A stretch of DNA of 64,000 nt from Chryseobacterium culicis. Its GTDB lineage: Bacteria > Bacteroidota > Bacteroidia > Flavobacteriales > Weeksellaceae. Location of the stretch: positions 1,644,665 to 1,708,664 of the forward strand of contig NZ_PCPP01000001.1 in the NCBI RefSeq assembly GCF_002979755.1. The letters are read 5' to 3'. Each line of letters opens with the position of its first letter. Position 1 is the stretch's first letter. This document shows positions 55,690 through 64,000 of this stretch, one piece after another. The notes beneath the pieces were generated by a model. The model was not told the origin of the DNA and did not search any database. It worked only from the letters and a program-made list of their open reading frames with translations. The translations under genes were made by a program, and so were the position numbers.

Positions 55690-57078
55690 TTACGAAACAG
55701 CAACTTCTGCCTGTTTCAATTTTAAGCTTTTCAATATAAAATAGAATAACATTCCGAGCGCCAGCAAAGCGTAACCGATCAATATAATCAGATTCAGGCT
55801 TCCCACTGAAAATTCTGAGGGAAAAATCTGGCTCATTAAAGTCATGAATGACAGTCCGATTCCGGCTCCCAGAAAGTAACTTGTAGAGCTCAAACTTGAT
55901 GCCAATCCATAATTTTCCGGCTCCACATCCTGAATTCCCATCACGGAAAGCGCAGTAAAACAAAACGTCATTCCCACACCTGAAATACATGCAGCTCCCA
56001 GCAAAACCAATGTTAATGGGTGCCCTGCATACACAGAAATCAACAGTGACAATCCTCCTGCCAGCATAAACAACCATCCTAAAACACCCATTTGAGAAGA
56101 GTTCAGGCGTTTTGATACATGAGGCAGAATAAATTTAGCTGTTAAAGCGGATATGATACTGAATGGAACAAGCATTAATCCTGCAGAAGCAGCGCTATAT
56201 CCCATATCTTTCTGAAGCATTAGTGAAATAAGGAATAAAAATCCGATAAAAAACGCACCCAAAGTGAAAAACACAGCATTGGAAACGACTAAAGACCGAT
56301 GTTTAAACAGTTTCAAATCCACTAACGGTTCAGTCACAGATTTTAATCGGTAATAGACCATCACCAGCAGTACTAATGCCAGAACCAAAGATCCTGCTAC
56401 CAGAAAAGGCTGTTCTTTAATATGAACCAATTCATGGGTTCCGTATGTAAGGCTTAACAATCCAAGTACCATTAATATTCCTGAAACTACATCTGTTTTC
56501 TGAGCGGTTTCATTTTTTTCATCTGCAGGCAGATAATAATAAGACAGCACAAGGGTTATTAAAAGAACGGGAACATTGATCAGAAAAACCCAATGCCAGC
56601 TCAGGTATGTACTGATAATTCCTCCCACGGAAAGACCACTTCCCGAACCAATAGCAGCAAATGAACTGAAAATTCCGATGGCCCGGTTTCTCTCCTGTTC
56701 TCCCCTGAACGTATTGGTTACAATAGACAGCGCTGATGGCATTACTAACGCAGCTCCCAATCCCTGTAAAGCACGGAAGATAGCCAGTACCTCAAAGTTT
56801 TGAGACAATCCTGCGCCCAATGATGTCAGCATAAAAATCAGAGCTCCCAGTAAAAACATTTTTTTTCTCCCGATCTGGTCTGAAAGCTTTCCTCCAATGA
56901 TCAGAAATCCGCCAAAAAACAATACATAAAGGGTCTGTAACCACTGAACAGTTTCTGCACCAATATGAAACTGCTGCTGAATAGAAGGAATTGTTAAATT
57001 AATAATGGCAATATCCAAAGCCTCTACAAACGTCCCTACCGATGCTAAAATTAATATTACATTCTTTCTTGTATCCAT
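55690..57078 (-). CDS. MFS drug transporter, DHA2-like
   Basis: A 462-residue major-facilitator pump with about 14 hydrophobic helices. Signatures: FVEALDIAIINLTIPSIQQQF (TM1), WLQTLYVLFFGGFLIIGGKLSDQIGRKKMFLLGALIF (motif A) and LQGLGAALVMPSALSIVTNTF with the antiporter GSGSGLSVGGIISTYLSWHWVFLINVP (motif C). Likely exports hydrophobic drugs. Divergent from an Lrp/AsnC gene (142 bases), which may control it. A TAATTTTG -7 element is at 57094-57101. Confidence 0.93.
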   Translation of the reverse strand: MDTRKNVILILASVGTFVEALDIAIINLTIPSIQQQFHIGAETVQWLQTLYVLFFGGFLIIGGKLSDQIGRKKMFLLGALIFMLTSLGAGLSQNFEVLAIFRALQGLGAALVMPSALSIVTNTFRGEQERNRAIGIFSSFAAIGSGSGLSVGGIISTYLSWHWVFLINVPVLLITLVLSYYYLPADEKNETAQKTDVVSGILMVLGLLSLTYGTHELVHIKEQPFLVAGSLVLALVLLVMVYYRLKSVTEPLVDLKLFKHRSLVVSNAVFFTLGAFFIGFLFLISLMLQKDMGYSAASAGLMLVPFSIISALTAKFILPHVSKRLNSSQMGVLGWLFMLAGGLSLLISVYAGHPLTLVLLGAACISGVGMTFCFTALSVMGIQDVEPENYGLASSLSSTSYFLGAGIGLSFMTLMSQIFPSEFSVGSLNLIILIGYALLALGMLFYFILKSLKLKQAEVAVS

Positions 57079-57093
57079 GTTTCAAATTTCCTG

Positions 57094-57101
57094 CAAAATT
57101 A
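57094..57101 (-). promoter_or_regulatory. -7 promoter element (TAATTTTG) of the MFS gene
   Basis: Exact TAnnTTTG match on the minus strand within the divergent intergenic region, 16 bases from the ATG. Confidence 0.5.
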
Positions 57102-57220
57102 AAATTAACAGAACGTATTTAAAAATTTAACCTTAAATTTGGAACAATAATTAATATAACAAATACCAAAAAGAACAAAATACCTAAAACACCAAGTAAA
57201 ATCTATAAAAACAGAACAAA

Positions 57221-57691
57221 ATGGCAACTGAAAATTATATCCCTGATGAAAAAGACTTATCCATTCTTAGACTTCTTCAGAAAGATGCAAAGATGAGCGT
57301 CCGAGATATTTCGGCAAGAATCAACCTGAGTCCTACTCCTACGCATGAACGTATTAAACGTATGGAAAAACAAGGAATTATTAAAGAATATACAGCCGTT
57401 GTAGACCGCAAGAAAGTCAATAAGGGTATGATGGTGATCTGTATGATTGCCTTAAATGTCCATAATAAAAAAACAGCGGGAAAATTCATTGAGGAAGTGA
57501 GCAAACTGAAGGAAGTTGTAGAGTTTTACAATATCAGCGGAGATTTTGATTTTATGCTGAAGATTCTTGCTCCCAATATGGATGAGTTCCATGAGTTTTT
57601 TGTCAATAAACTGTCAGAAATTGAAGGAATTGGTCAGACCAAAAGTATTTTTGTGATGAACAGCATCAAGGAAAGTAACCAGATTGTTTAA
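57221..57691 (+). CDS. Lrp/AsnC-family transcriptional regulator
   Basis: A 156-residue regulator. The N-terminal helix-turn-helix is DEKDLSILRLLQKDAKMSVRDISARINLSPTPTHERIKRMEKQGII (shown here only by its key parts: residues 8-55). The C-terminal RAM domain (residues 65-145) includes VVEFYNISGDFDFMLKI, the conserved GxxDF turn. It probably senses an amino acid; divergence from the MFS pump gene suggests that gene as a target. Confidence 0.93.
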   Translation: MATENYIPDEKDLSILRLLQKDAKMSVRDISARINLSPTPTHERIKRMEKQGIIKEYTAVVDRKKVNKGMMVICMIALNVHNKKTAGKFIEEVSKLKEVVEFYNISGDFDFMLKILAPNMDEFHEFFVNKLSEIEGIGQTKSIFVMNSIKESNQIV

Positions 57692-57702
57692 TATGGGAAA
57701 TA

Positions 57703-57737
57703 AAAAAGCAACTGCATAAAAATACAGCTGCTTTCTA
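57703..57737. terminator. Bidirectional terminator between convergent genes
   Basis: AAAAAAGCAACTG pairs with CAGCTGCTTT (one mismatch) around an AT-rich loop, between the Lrp gene end and the secreted-protein gene end. Confidence 0.6.
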
Positions 57738-57767
57738 TTATTTTAAGACAGACTACTCTGCCTGTAC

Positions 57768-58283
57768 TTATTTCCAGTAATTCCAGACTGATCCATCAAA
57801 TATTGCCAATGTCTTACTGGCTGTATCATAACAGATCATTCCCGGATAAGGATTTTTCACATTAAGATGGGGTGATGTTATTTTAGGAAGAATCATTGCT
57901 TTATTTTGAGATTCCAGCACCAAAACTCCATCAGCAGAGCTTGTTGCCTCTCCCATAATGACTCCTTTCCCTGACTCTGCAGAATTGTTGACAATAACCG
58001 CACTTGAATTTCCGGCATCTGATAAGAATTTCCAGACCTCATTTTCATAGACTTTTACTTTGCTATCTGTGACATCAAAGATGAATGTGCCGTTTACCAA
58101 AGATCCTGTGGGAAATCCTGAGGTAGCGGGAAGAATTAAGCCTTTTGTATTTCCGGATACGTTATCAAAGTCTAACACCGTACTGCTTCCGTCTATCACC
58201 TGTTTACCAATAGCTACTTGAGCAAAAAACGAGTTAAAAATAACCAAAGCTATTGCTATCCCTATATTTTTTATATTTTTCAT
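57768..58283 (-). CDS. Small secreted protein with C-terminal PGMICYDTASKTL module
   Basis: A 171-residue exported protein (signal peptide 1-21, NSFFAQ). Middle residues are Ser/Gly/Val-rich with GTFIFDVTDSKVKVYENEVWKF; the end is VLESQNKAMILPKITSP...PGMICYDTASKTLAIFDGSVWNYW. The end module is shared with the larger gene 18 bases upstream. No T9SS domain is obvious. Function unknown; perhaps surface or fibre-associated. Confidence 0.78.
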   Translation of the reverse strand: MKNIKNIGIAIALVIFNSFFAQVAIGKQVIDGSSTVLDFDNVSGNTKGLILPATSGFPTGSLVNGTFIFDVTDSKVKVYENEVWKFLSDAGNSSAVIVNNSAESGKGVIMGEATSSADGVLVLESQNKAMILPKITSPHLNVKNPYPGMICYDTASKTLAIFDGSVWNYWK

Positions 58284-58300
58284 ACGATCTATTTATCGGG

Positions 58301-59359
58301 TTAATCATTACAGCTTCTTTGTACACATTTCCATTCGGTGCCGTTATAAAGCTTTACACATTTATCCTGAATATCATACAGGAGCATTCCTTCTTTCGGT
58401 TCTGCGATGGCATCACCAGGCTGTGGTGTCTGACTTACGTGCTGAACTCTGGTAATGACAAAACCTTTGTTTTTTGATTCCATAGCCAAAAATCCATTAG
58501 GAATATTCTCAGGCCATACATTATTTTTCTGCTGTATGGTAATTCCGAATTTAGTAAATCCATCTGGTGTACCGGAAATTCCGGGTTTTGTACAAAATCC
58601 GTCGATCTCATCAATAATCACAGGCGCATTTCCACAACTTGATTTATCTTCTGACAATCCTTCAGGCCAAAGAGAAGGACACATTGCTTTGGTTGCATTG
58701 GGTCCACAAAAACTGGAATTTCCCATCCCTAATCCTGTTACAGATCCCATAACAATAGCAACGATCTGGCTATCATCACTGATGATGGAAGCTCCTCCTC
58801 CACCGCTTACATCCGCTTTTGCAATACAATACGCTCTCCCGGTAGGAATACCTACATATTCAACAGAAGGATAGGTTGTTGACTGCTGGGTAAATGTTCC
58901 ACAAATTTCTACCACACTGCTTGTTCCCATTTCAATAACAGAAGTTGTTCCGGGATAAAAGCCACCAAAGGTGGGATCTTCCTGAACGACCGATCCTACA
59001 AGCGATAGAAAAGATTTCGTCCCCAGTTTAATTTTTGAATTTTTCTGAGATCCGAAAGTTCCTACTTTCACGGTTCCTGTAGACTGAACACTTGCTCCGT
59101 CAGCAATTTCCAATACTCCATCAACCTGAATACTATTGGAATGCAGCTGCCCGGACTGAATAATAAGTGTCGCTCCGTTCGGGATACTGATATTGGTACT
59201 TACATTAAGATTTCCGTTAAGACAATACGTGTTTCCACTTGTGATCGCCTGCCCGGTATAAGGAATACACTGCGCATAGGCCAGTGTACTGAAGACAAGC
59301 ATTAATAAAAAAGATAATTTTTTATTAATCTTTAAAAAAAATAGGTTATTCATATACAT
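58301..59359 (-). CDS. Larger secreted protein with same C-terminal module
   Basis: A 352-residue exported protein; signal peptide residues 10-29 (LAYAQ), start at Met1 or Met3. Residues 40-170 contain regular GATLIIQSGQLHSN / VDGVLEIADGASV / GTVKVGTFG strands resembling a right-handed beta-helix, and there are many Cys residues further on. The C-terminus GFLAMESKNKGFVITRVQHV...EPKEGMLLYDIQDKCVKLYNGTEWKC parallels the small protein downstream. The two genes are 17 bases apart and probably one operon. Confidence 0.78.
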   Translation of the reverse strand: MYMNNLFFLKINKKLSFLLMLVFSTLAYAQCIPYTGQAITSGNTYCLNGNLNVSTNISIPNGATLIIQSGQLHSNSIQVDGVLEIADGASVQSTGTVKVGTFGSQKNSKIKLGTKSFLSLVGSVVQEDPTFGGFYPGTTSVIEMGTSSVVEICGTFTQQSTTYPSVEYVGIPTGRAYCIAKADVSGGGGASIISDDSQIVAIVMGSVTGLGMGNSSFCGPNATKAMCPSLWPEGLSEDKSSCGNAPVIIDEIDGFCTKPGISGTPDGFTKFGITIQQKNNVWPENIPNGFLAMESKNKGFVITRVQHVSQTPQPGDAIAEPKEGMLLYDIQDKCVKLYNGTEWKCVQRSCND

Positions 59360-59717
59360 TTATAATACTTTAACAAATTATTACTGTTTAAATAAAAAAT
59401 ATTTAAGTTTTCAACATCATCGACCGACTAACAACAATTAACATACCAAACAACTGTTTAATTTTTTACTTCATATATGACATTTAACCACCATCCATCA
59501 CAGCCAGTGTTATTAAAAAACACTTATAAATGTTACACCACAGCAAACTATACCTTTTCAATTCTGTTTATATTCAATAGAATTATTTTTCAAAATTTTA
59601 TATTTAAAATCGTGTTTTCATCCTATGTTTAATAGAAATAATTCCGCTGTTTTTAACTGAATACAACAATAGATAATCTGAATAGCAGACCTCCATGAAA
59701 ATTCACATTAAAAACCG
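59360..59717. other. AT-rich intergenic region before mnmE
   Basis: About 360 bases, strongly AT-rich, divergent between the secreted-protein operon and mnmE. No repeat of families R1-R3, no hairpin, no ORF of note. Confidence 0.45.
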
Positions 59718-59725
59718 TAAATTTG
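59718..59725 (+). promoter_or_regulatory. -7 promoter element (TAAATTTG) of mnmE
   Basis: Exact TAnnTTTG, with only four bases (CAGC) before the ATG at 59730, so the predicted transcript begins at or next to the start codon: a leaderless or nearly leaderless mRNA. No -33 TTG was seen. Confidence 0.6.
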
Positions 59726-59729
59726 CAGC

Positions 59730-61115
59730 ATGAATAACGATACGATATGTGCGCTGGCTACTGCCAATGGAATAGGTGCTTTAGGCATCATCCGAGTTTC
59801 AGGAAATGAGGCTTTATCTGTAGTTCAGAAAAGTTTTCCGGCCAAAAATCTGGAAAAACAGAAGTCCCACACCATTCATTACGGTTATTTTATGGATGAG
59901 GAGGAAGCTATTGATGAGGTAATGCTGTCAATCTTCCTGGCTCCAAAAAGTTTCACCACTGAAAATTCTGTGGAAATTGCTTTTCACGGGTCTCCACATA
60001 TCGGAAAACGTATTCTTGAAACCCTGATTAAAAACGGATCAAGAATGGCTAAGGCGGGAGAATTTACCCTTCGTGCCTTTATCAACGGAAGAATTGACCT
60101 TTCCCAGGCGGAAGCTATTGCTGATGTCATCGCCTCTGAAAATGAAGCTTCCAGAAAAGTAGCCATCAATCAACTGAAAGGAGGAATCACCAACGAAATA
60201 TCTGTATTAAGAACTGATCTTCTGAATTTTGTTTCCCTGATTGAGCTGGAACTGGATTTTGCTGAAGAAGATGTAGAGTTTGCAGACAGAAGTGCATTGA
60301 GTGGATTATTGGATAAAATTGAATTAAAATTAAATTCTCTAATTGAGAGTTTCCAATACGGAAATGCCATTAAAAACGGAACCGCCGTAGCTATCATTGG
60401 AAAACCCAATGCCGGAAAATCTACTCTGCTGAACTCTCTTTTAAAGGAAGAAAGAGCGATTGTGAGTAATATTGCAGGAACAACAAGAGATACCATTGAG
60501 GAAATTCTTCATATTAAAGGACATGCTTTCCGATTGATTGATACCGCAGGACTTCGTGAAACAGTGGATGAAATTGAAGCTATCGGAGTAAAAAAAGCAA
60601 AAGAAAAGGTAGAAAACGCCAATATTTTGGTGTATCTGGCCGATGCTGCTACTGAAGATTTCTCGGAAGATATTGAAATGATCCAATCCCTATTGAGAGA
60701 AGATCTGAAGTTGATTATCTGTGCAACAAAAATTGATGAAGTGACTCCTACCAAATACGAAACGGTAGAAGATATTTTCAGAAATGCCATTTCCCACGAA
60801 TTTGATTTTATTAAAATCTCAGCAGTTGAAAATCAAAACATTCAGGATCTGAAGAATGAACTTTCATCGTATGTTGAGCAGTTAAAGTCTGAAGAAAATA
60901 ATGTTGTTATTACCAACCAGCGTCACTTTGAAGCTTTAAAAAAGTCTCTGGATGCCGCTCATAAAGTAAAAGAAGCTATTTCTTTCCAGATCTCTACGGA
61001 ATTACTGGCGTATGAATTGAGAAACGCCCTGGAACATCTTGGAGAAATTTCCGGAGAAGTGACGAATGATGAGGTGCTGGGGAATATTTTTTCTAAGTTT
61101 TGTATCGGGAAGTAG
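59730..61115 (+). CDS. mnmE: tRNA uridine-5-carboxymethylaminomethyl modification GTPase MnmE
   Basis: GTPase that with MnmG makes cmnm5U34 in tRNAs; 461 residues. N-terminal folate-binding domain NDTICALATANGIGALGIIRVSG, G1 loop GKPNAGKS near residues 224-231, G2/G3 TTRD and DTAG (GTTRDTIEE, LIDTAGLRE) and the C-terminal catalytic Cys motif FCIGK at the very end. Followed by a strong terminator. In other bacteria the 3' end of this gene (trmE/thdF) is the attachment site of SGI1-type genomic islands, and accessory genes begin directly downstream here. Confidence 0.97.
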   Translation: MNNDTICALATANGIGALGIIRVSGNEALSVVQKSFPAKNLEKQKSHTIHYGYFMDEEEAIDEVMLSIFLAPKSFTTENSVEIAFHGSPHIGKRILETLIKNGSRMAKAGEFTLRAFINGRIDLSQAEAIADVIASENEASRKVAINQLKGGITNEISVLRTDLLNFVSLIELELDFAEEDVEFADRSALSGLLDKIELKLNSLIESFQYGNAIKNGTAVAIIGKPNAGKSTLLNSLLKEERAIVSNIAGTTRDTIEEILHIKGHAFRLIDTAGLRETVDEIEAIGVKKAKEKVENANILVYLADAATEDFSEDIEMIQSLLREDLKLIICATKIDEVTPTKYETVEDIFRNAISHEFDFIKISAVENQNIQDLKNELSSYVEQLKSEENNVVITNQRHFEALKKSLDAAHKVKEAISFQISTELLAYELRNALEHLGEISGEVTNDEVLGNIFSKFCIGK

Positions 61116-61157
61116 ATACAATCATCTTTTAAGAGTCTTGAATTCAAAATATAAAAC

Positions 61158-61181
61158 AGCCTTTTTTAAGGCTTTTTTTTT
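61158..61181 (+). terminator. Terminator of mnmE
   Basis: AGCCTT-TTTT-AAGGCT hairpin followed by eight T residues. Confidence 0.88.
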
Positions 61182-61210
61182 GTTTACTAAAGTTCCTGTT
61201 CGAAACTTTC

Positions 61211-61218
61211 TAACTTTG
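61211..61218 (+). promoter_or_regulatory. -7 promoter element (TAACTTTG) before the broken XRE gene
   Basis: Exact TAnnTTTG about 33 bases upstream of the likely TTG start at 61251. Confidence 0.45.
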
Positions 61219-61250
61219 GAGCTTTATTACTGACTCAAAGTCTGGAGACT

Positions 61251-61461
61251 TTGCGAAACAGAGAATTTAGAATAGCATTTGGTACGAGAGTTGAGATGCT
61301 AAGGAAAAAGCTTGATTTGAGTTATAAAGAGTTAGCTCAAAAATGCGATGTAGATCATAGCAATATTAGAAAAATAGGAAGTGGATCTTAGAATTTCTAC
61401 TATTCAAGAGTTAGCCACAGGTTTAAATGTGCATCCACAGAAACTAATTTATATAAAGTAA
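61251..61461 (+). pseudogene. Frameshifted XRE-family helix-turn-helix regulator
   Basis: The first frame reads LRNREFRIAFGTRVEMLRKK...YKELAQKCDVDHSNIRKIG and stops at TAG near 61391. The reading continues in another frame as VDLRISTIQELATGLNVHPQ and ends IYIK at the TAA 61459-61461. Together they form one Cro/C1-type HTH of about 70 residues, with the expected KIE-x-G-K turn damaged (KIGSGS). A small indel at about 61378-61382 explains it. It precedes a defence-like gene cluster and may have been its regulator. Alternatively a programmed shift, but no slippery run is present. Confidence 0.75.
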
Positions 61462-61602
61462 TAAAAGGTTCCAATATATTCAACTAATATGTCATATGCT
61501 TTTAAATATTTAATTTGCCTCAACCTTAGCTGAAACTTTACAGAAACAAGCGAAAAGATTTTTAGGATCAGAGCTTCTGGGATAGGTGAACAATATTATT
61601 GC

Positions 61603-61610
61603 TATATTTG
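61603..61610 (+). promoter_or_regulatory. -7 promoter element (TATATTTG) of the island operon
   Basis: Exact TAnnTTTG inside the first codons of a possible GTG-started frame (61586), which instead favours the ATG at 61631 as the start. Confidence 0.5.
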
Positions 61611-61630
61611 ATAAAATAACTATACACCAT

Positions 61631-62437
61631 ATGACTGTTCAAGATTTATTCTTCTCGTTACCACTATATCAAAAAATCAAGCTTGACAAAACACATTCTG
61701 AATTAATAAGCGATTTTTTTCATTATACATATCAGATAGAGGGTTACAATCCATCAATTGGTGAAAATACATCTTTTATTATTAGAAGAAATAGACATTT
61801 TGGAACTGTCACTTCAAATTATGAAAAATATAACGGTTTCCATAATATAGAATTAGTTTGTGTGAGAACACAAGAACTTTTCAAATATTTTTTCATTTTA
61901 CAATCAATTGAAATTGAAGAAGATATTTACGAATCATCTCTAGTAAAGATAGGACAATATCCATCATTAGCTGATTTGGAATTTTCGAAACTTAATAAAT
62001 TTTCTAAAGTTATTGACAAACCTTCTCTTCACGAAATAAAAAAGGCGGTCGGCTTAGCGGCTAATGGAGTAGGTATTGGATCTTATGTCTATCTACGAAG
62101 AGTTTTTGAAAATTTAATAGAAAGTAAACATCAGAAGAGCAAAATTTTGCAAGGTTGGGATGAAGCAGCATATCAAGCAGCCAGAATGGATGATAAAATT
62201 TTAATATTAAAAGATCATTTACCAACTATTTTAGTTTCTCACAGAAGTATTTACGGTATTGTAAGCAAAGGCATTCATGAGCTTTCAGAGAATGAGTGTT
62301 TAGCATACTTTCAAGTTTTATTAGATGCTATTGTAATGATGTTGGAAGAAGAATTCAAACTAAAAGAAGAAGAGAAAAGATTAGCGGATATGAAAGCTAA
62401 TTTGGCTAAAATTCATCAAGATTTAAAAAAATCATAA
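61631..62437 (+). CDS. Unknown protein with HEPN-like C-terminal half
   Basis: Not recognised by name. With the ATG at 61631 the product is 268 residues (a GTG at 61586 would add 15). The N-terminal half is mixed alpha/beta with aromatic-rich strands and no catalytic motif. The C-terminal half is all-helical: IKKAVGLAANGVGIGSYVYLRRVFENLIE, then HRSIYGIVSKGIHELSENECLAYF and a charged coiled coil (residues 235-268). The GIGSYVYLRR and GIHELSE arrangement recalls DUF4145/HEPN-type domains found in defence and toxin systems. Only 5 bases before the PIN gene. AT-rich like the rest of the island. Confidence 0.7.
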   Translation: MTVQDLFFSLPLYQKIKLDKTHSELISDFFHYTYQIEGYNPSIGENTSFIIRRNRHFGTVTSNYEKYNGFHNIELVCVRTQELFKYFFILQSIEIEEDIYESSLVKIGQYPSLADLEFSKLNKFSKVIDKPSLHEIKKAVGLAANGVGIGSYVYLRRVFENLIESKHQKSKILQGWDEAAYQAARMDDKILILKDHLPTILVSHRSIYGIVSKGIHELSENECLAYFQVLLDAIVMMLEEEFKLKEEEKRLADMKANLAKIHQDLKKS

Positions 62438-62442
62438 TTTAA

Positions 62443-63603
<1,161 letters not shown>

Positions 63604-63744
63604 AATTCTAGTTTAAAACTGGAAAAATTTTAAAGGCAACATTTTAATACATACCAAGTTCGAAATCATAACTAGTGAATATTTTTAACTGATAATACAT
63701 ACTTGTATATTAACAGCATAAACCATGCAAAGGAAAACTATAAT

Positions 63745-64000
63745 ATGATAATTAGCTATAATAAAGGACATAAATCCTATAAATTTTATAACCGTACTTA
63801 CAAAAATTCAGAAAATATTTATACGATAATTGTTGGAAAGAACGGAAGTGGTAAGAGTCGCCTACTGAACGGAGTTATCGAAAATTTTATTCCTCATAAT
63901 TTAATCAGAAAACACGGAAATAGTAAGCCTGGAGAAGTTATATGTACTGAACCACCAAAAAAAATAATTGCAGTTTCAACAAGTCCTTATGATAAATTCC
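63745..64000 (+). CDS. AAA/ABC-type ATPase, cut by right window edge
   Basis: ATG at 63745; 85 codons visible. Residues 1-27 lead into the Walker A motif VGKNGSGKSRLL (residues about 31-42), then a basic stretch and IIAVSTSPYDKF at the edge. The pattern is that of RecF/SMC-like ATPases found in anti-phage loci, where STSPxDKF is common as far as I recall. The gap of 141 bases after the PIN gene leaves room for its own promoter. Partner domains and the effector lie beyond the window. Confidence 0.75.
   Translation, partial: MIISYNKGHKSYKFYNRTYKNSENIYTIIVGKNGSGKSRLLNGVIENFIPHNLIRKHGNSKPGEVICTEPPKKIIAVSTSPYDKF

Noticed and set aside
61116..61461. SGI1-type att core downstream of mnmE
   Set aside because: The last bases of mnmE (TTTTGTATCGGGAAGTAG) were looked for further right and no second copy was seen inside the window; it remains possible beyond the edge.

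Overview
The window is AT-rich DNA from a Flavobacteriia bacterium, most likely a Chryseobacterium-like member of the Weeksellaceae. The pointers are: many start sites preceded by the Bacteroidetes -7 element TAnnTTTG and none by a clear Shine-Dalgarno; a type IX secretion (T9SS) sorting domain; SusC/OMP-type beta-barrel proteins; a GH109 enzyme that, from memory, closely resembles the Elizabethkingia enzyme; and several families of short dispersed intergenic repeats. No rRNA, intact tRNA, CRISPR array or insertion sequence was seen.

Layout. 1-5.4 kb (minus): housekeeping genes (polyprenyl synthetase, sterol desaturase-like, rlmN, queA). 5.5-8.6 kb (plus): an unknown acidic protein, an AIM24-family protein and an M61 peptidase. 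8.9-12.2 kb (plus): a three-gene, overlapping operon that reads as alpha-GalNAc salvage (exported GH109, nucleotidyltransferase, NahK-like kinase). 12.6-20.5 kb: mixed genes (DNA glycosylase, S9 peptidase, T9SS cargo, thioesterase, AraC regulator, membrane protein) with many repeats and a 394-bp tandem duplication. 20.5-24.1 kb: a 3' fragment of tRNA-Ala(GGC), topB and a PutAbiC-like abortive infection gene, which together suggest an old integration point. 24.2-31.7 kb (minus): an exported stand-alone M17 N-domain, then exported metabolic genes (pirin, YcaC-like hydrolase, amidohydrolase, DoxX, alginate-export barrel) next to a Crp/Fnr regulator. 32-37.2 kb (minus): Na+/H+ antiporter and a quinone-detoxification-like group (hydrolase plus two ring-cleaving dioxygenases). 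The pirin gene and the distal dioxygenase gene carry the same promoter/operator block.

37.7-41.5 kb (plus): a sulfur amino acid operon (EamA exporter, metN, metI, metQ) preceded by a 32-codon Met/Cys-rich leader ORF and a strong terminator, the anatomy of a ribosome-mediated attenuator. 41.7-47.8 kb: a GH3 glucosidase, a TonB-type barrel protein and a DUF2652 protein. 47.9-54.7 kb (minus): a complete RND tripartite efflux operon with an upstream AraC regulator whose 5' region carries a heptamer repeat. 54.8-59.4 kb: metallophosphoesterase, DHA2-type MFS pump with a divergent Lrp/AsnC regulator, and two secreted proteins sharing a C-terminal module.

59.7-64 kb (plus): mnmE, then immediately an accessory island: a frameshifted XRE regulator, an unknown protein with a HEPN-like C-terminal half, a PIN-domain protein starting with 14 Asn codons, and an AAA ATPase cut by the window edge. 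This right-edge cluster and the leader-peptide attenuator are the best candidates for undescribed biology. All family assignments are by eye; no database search was run.
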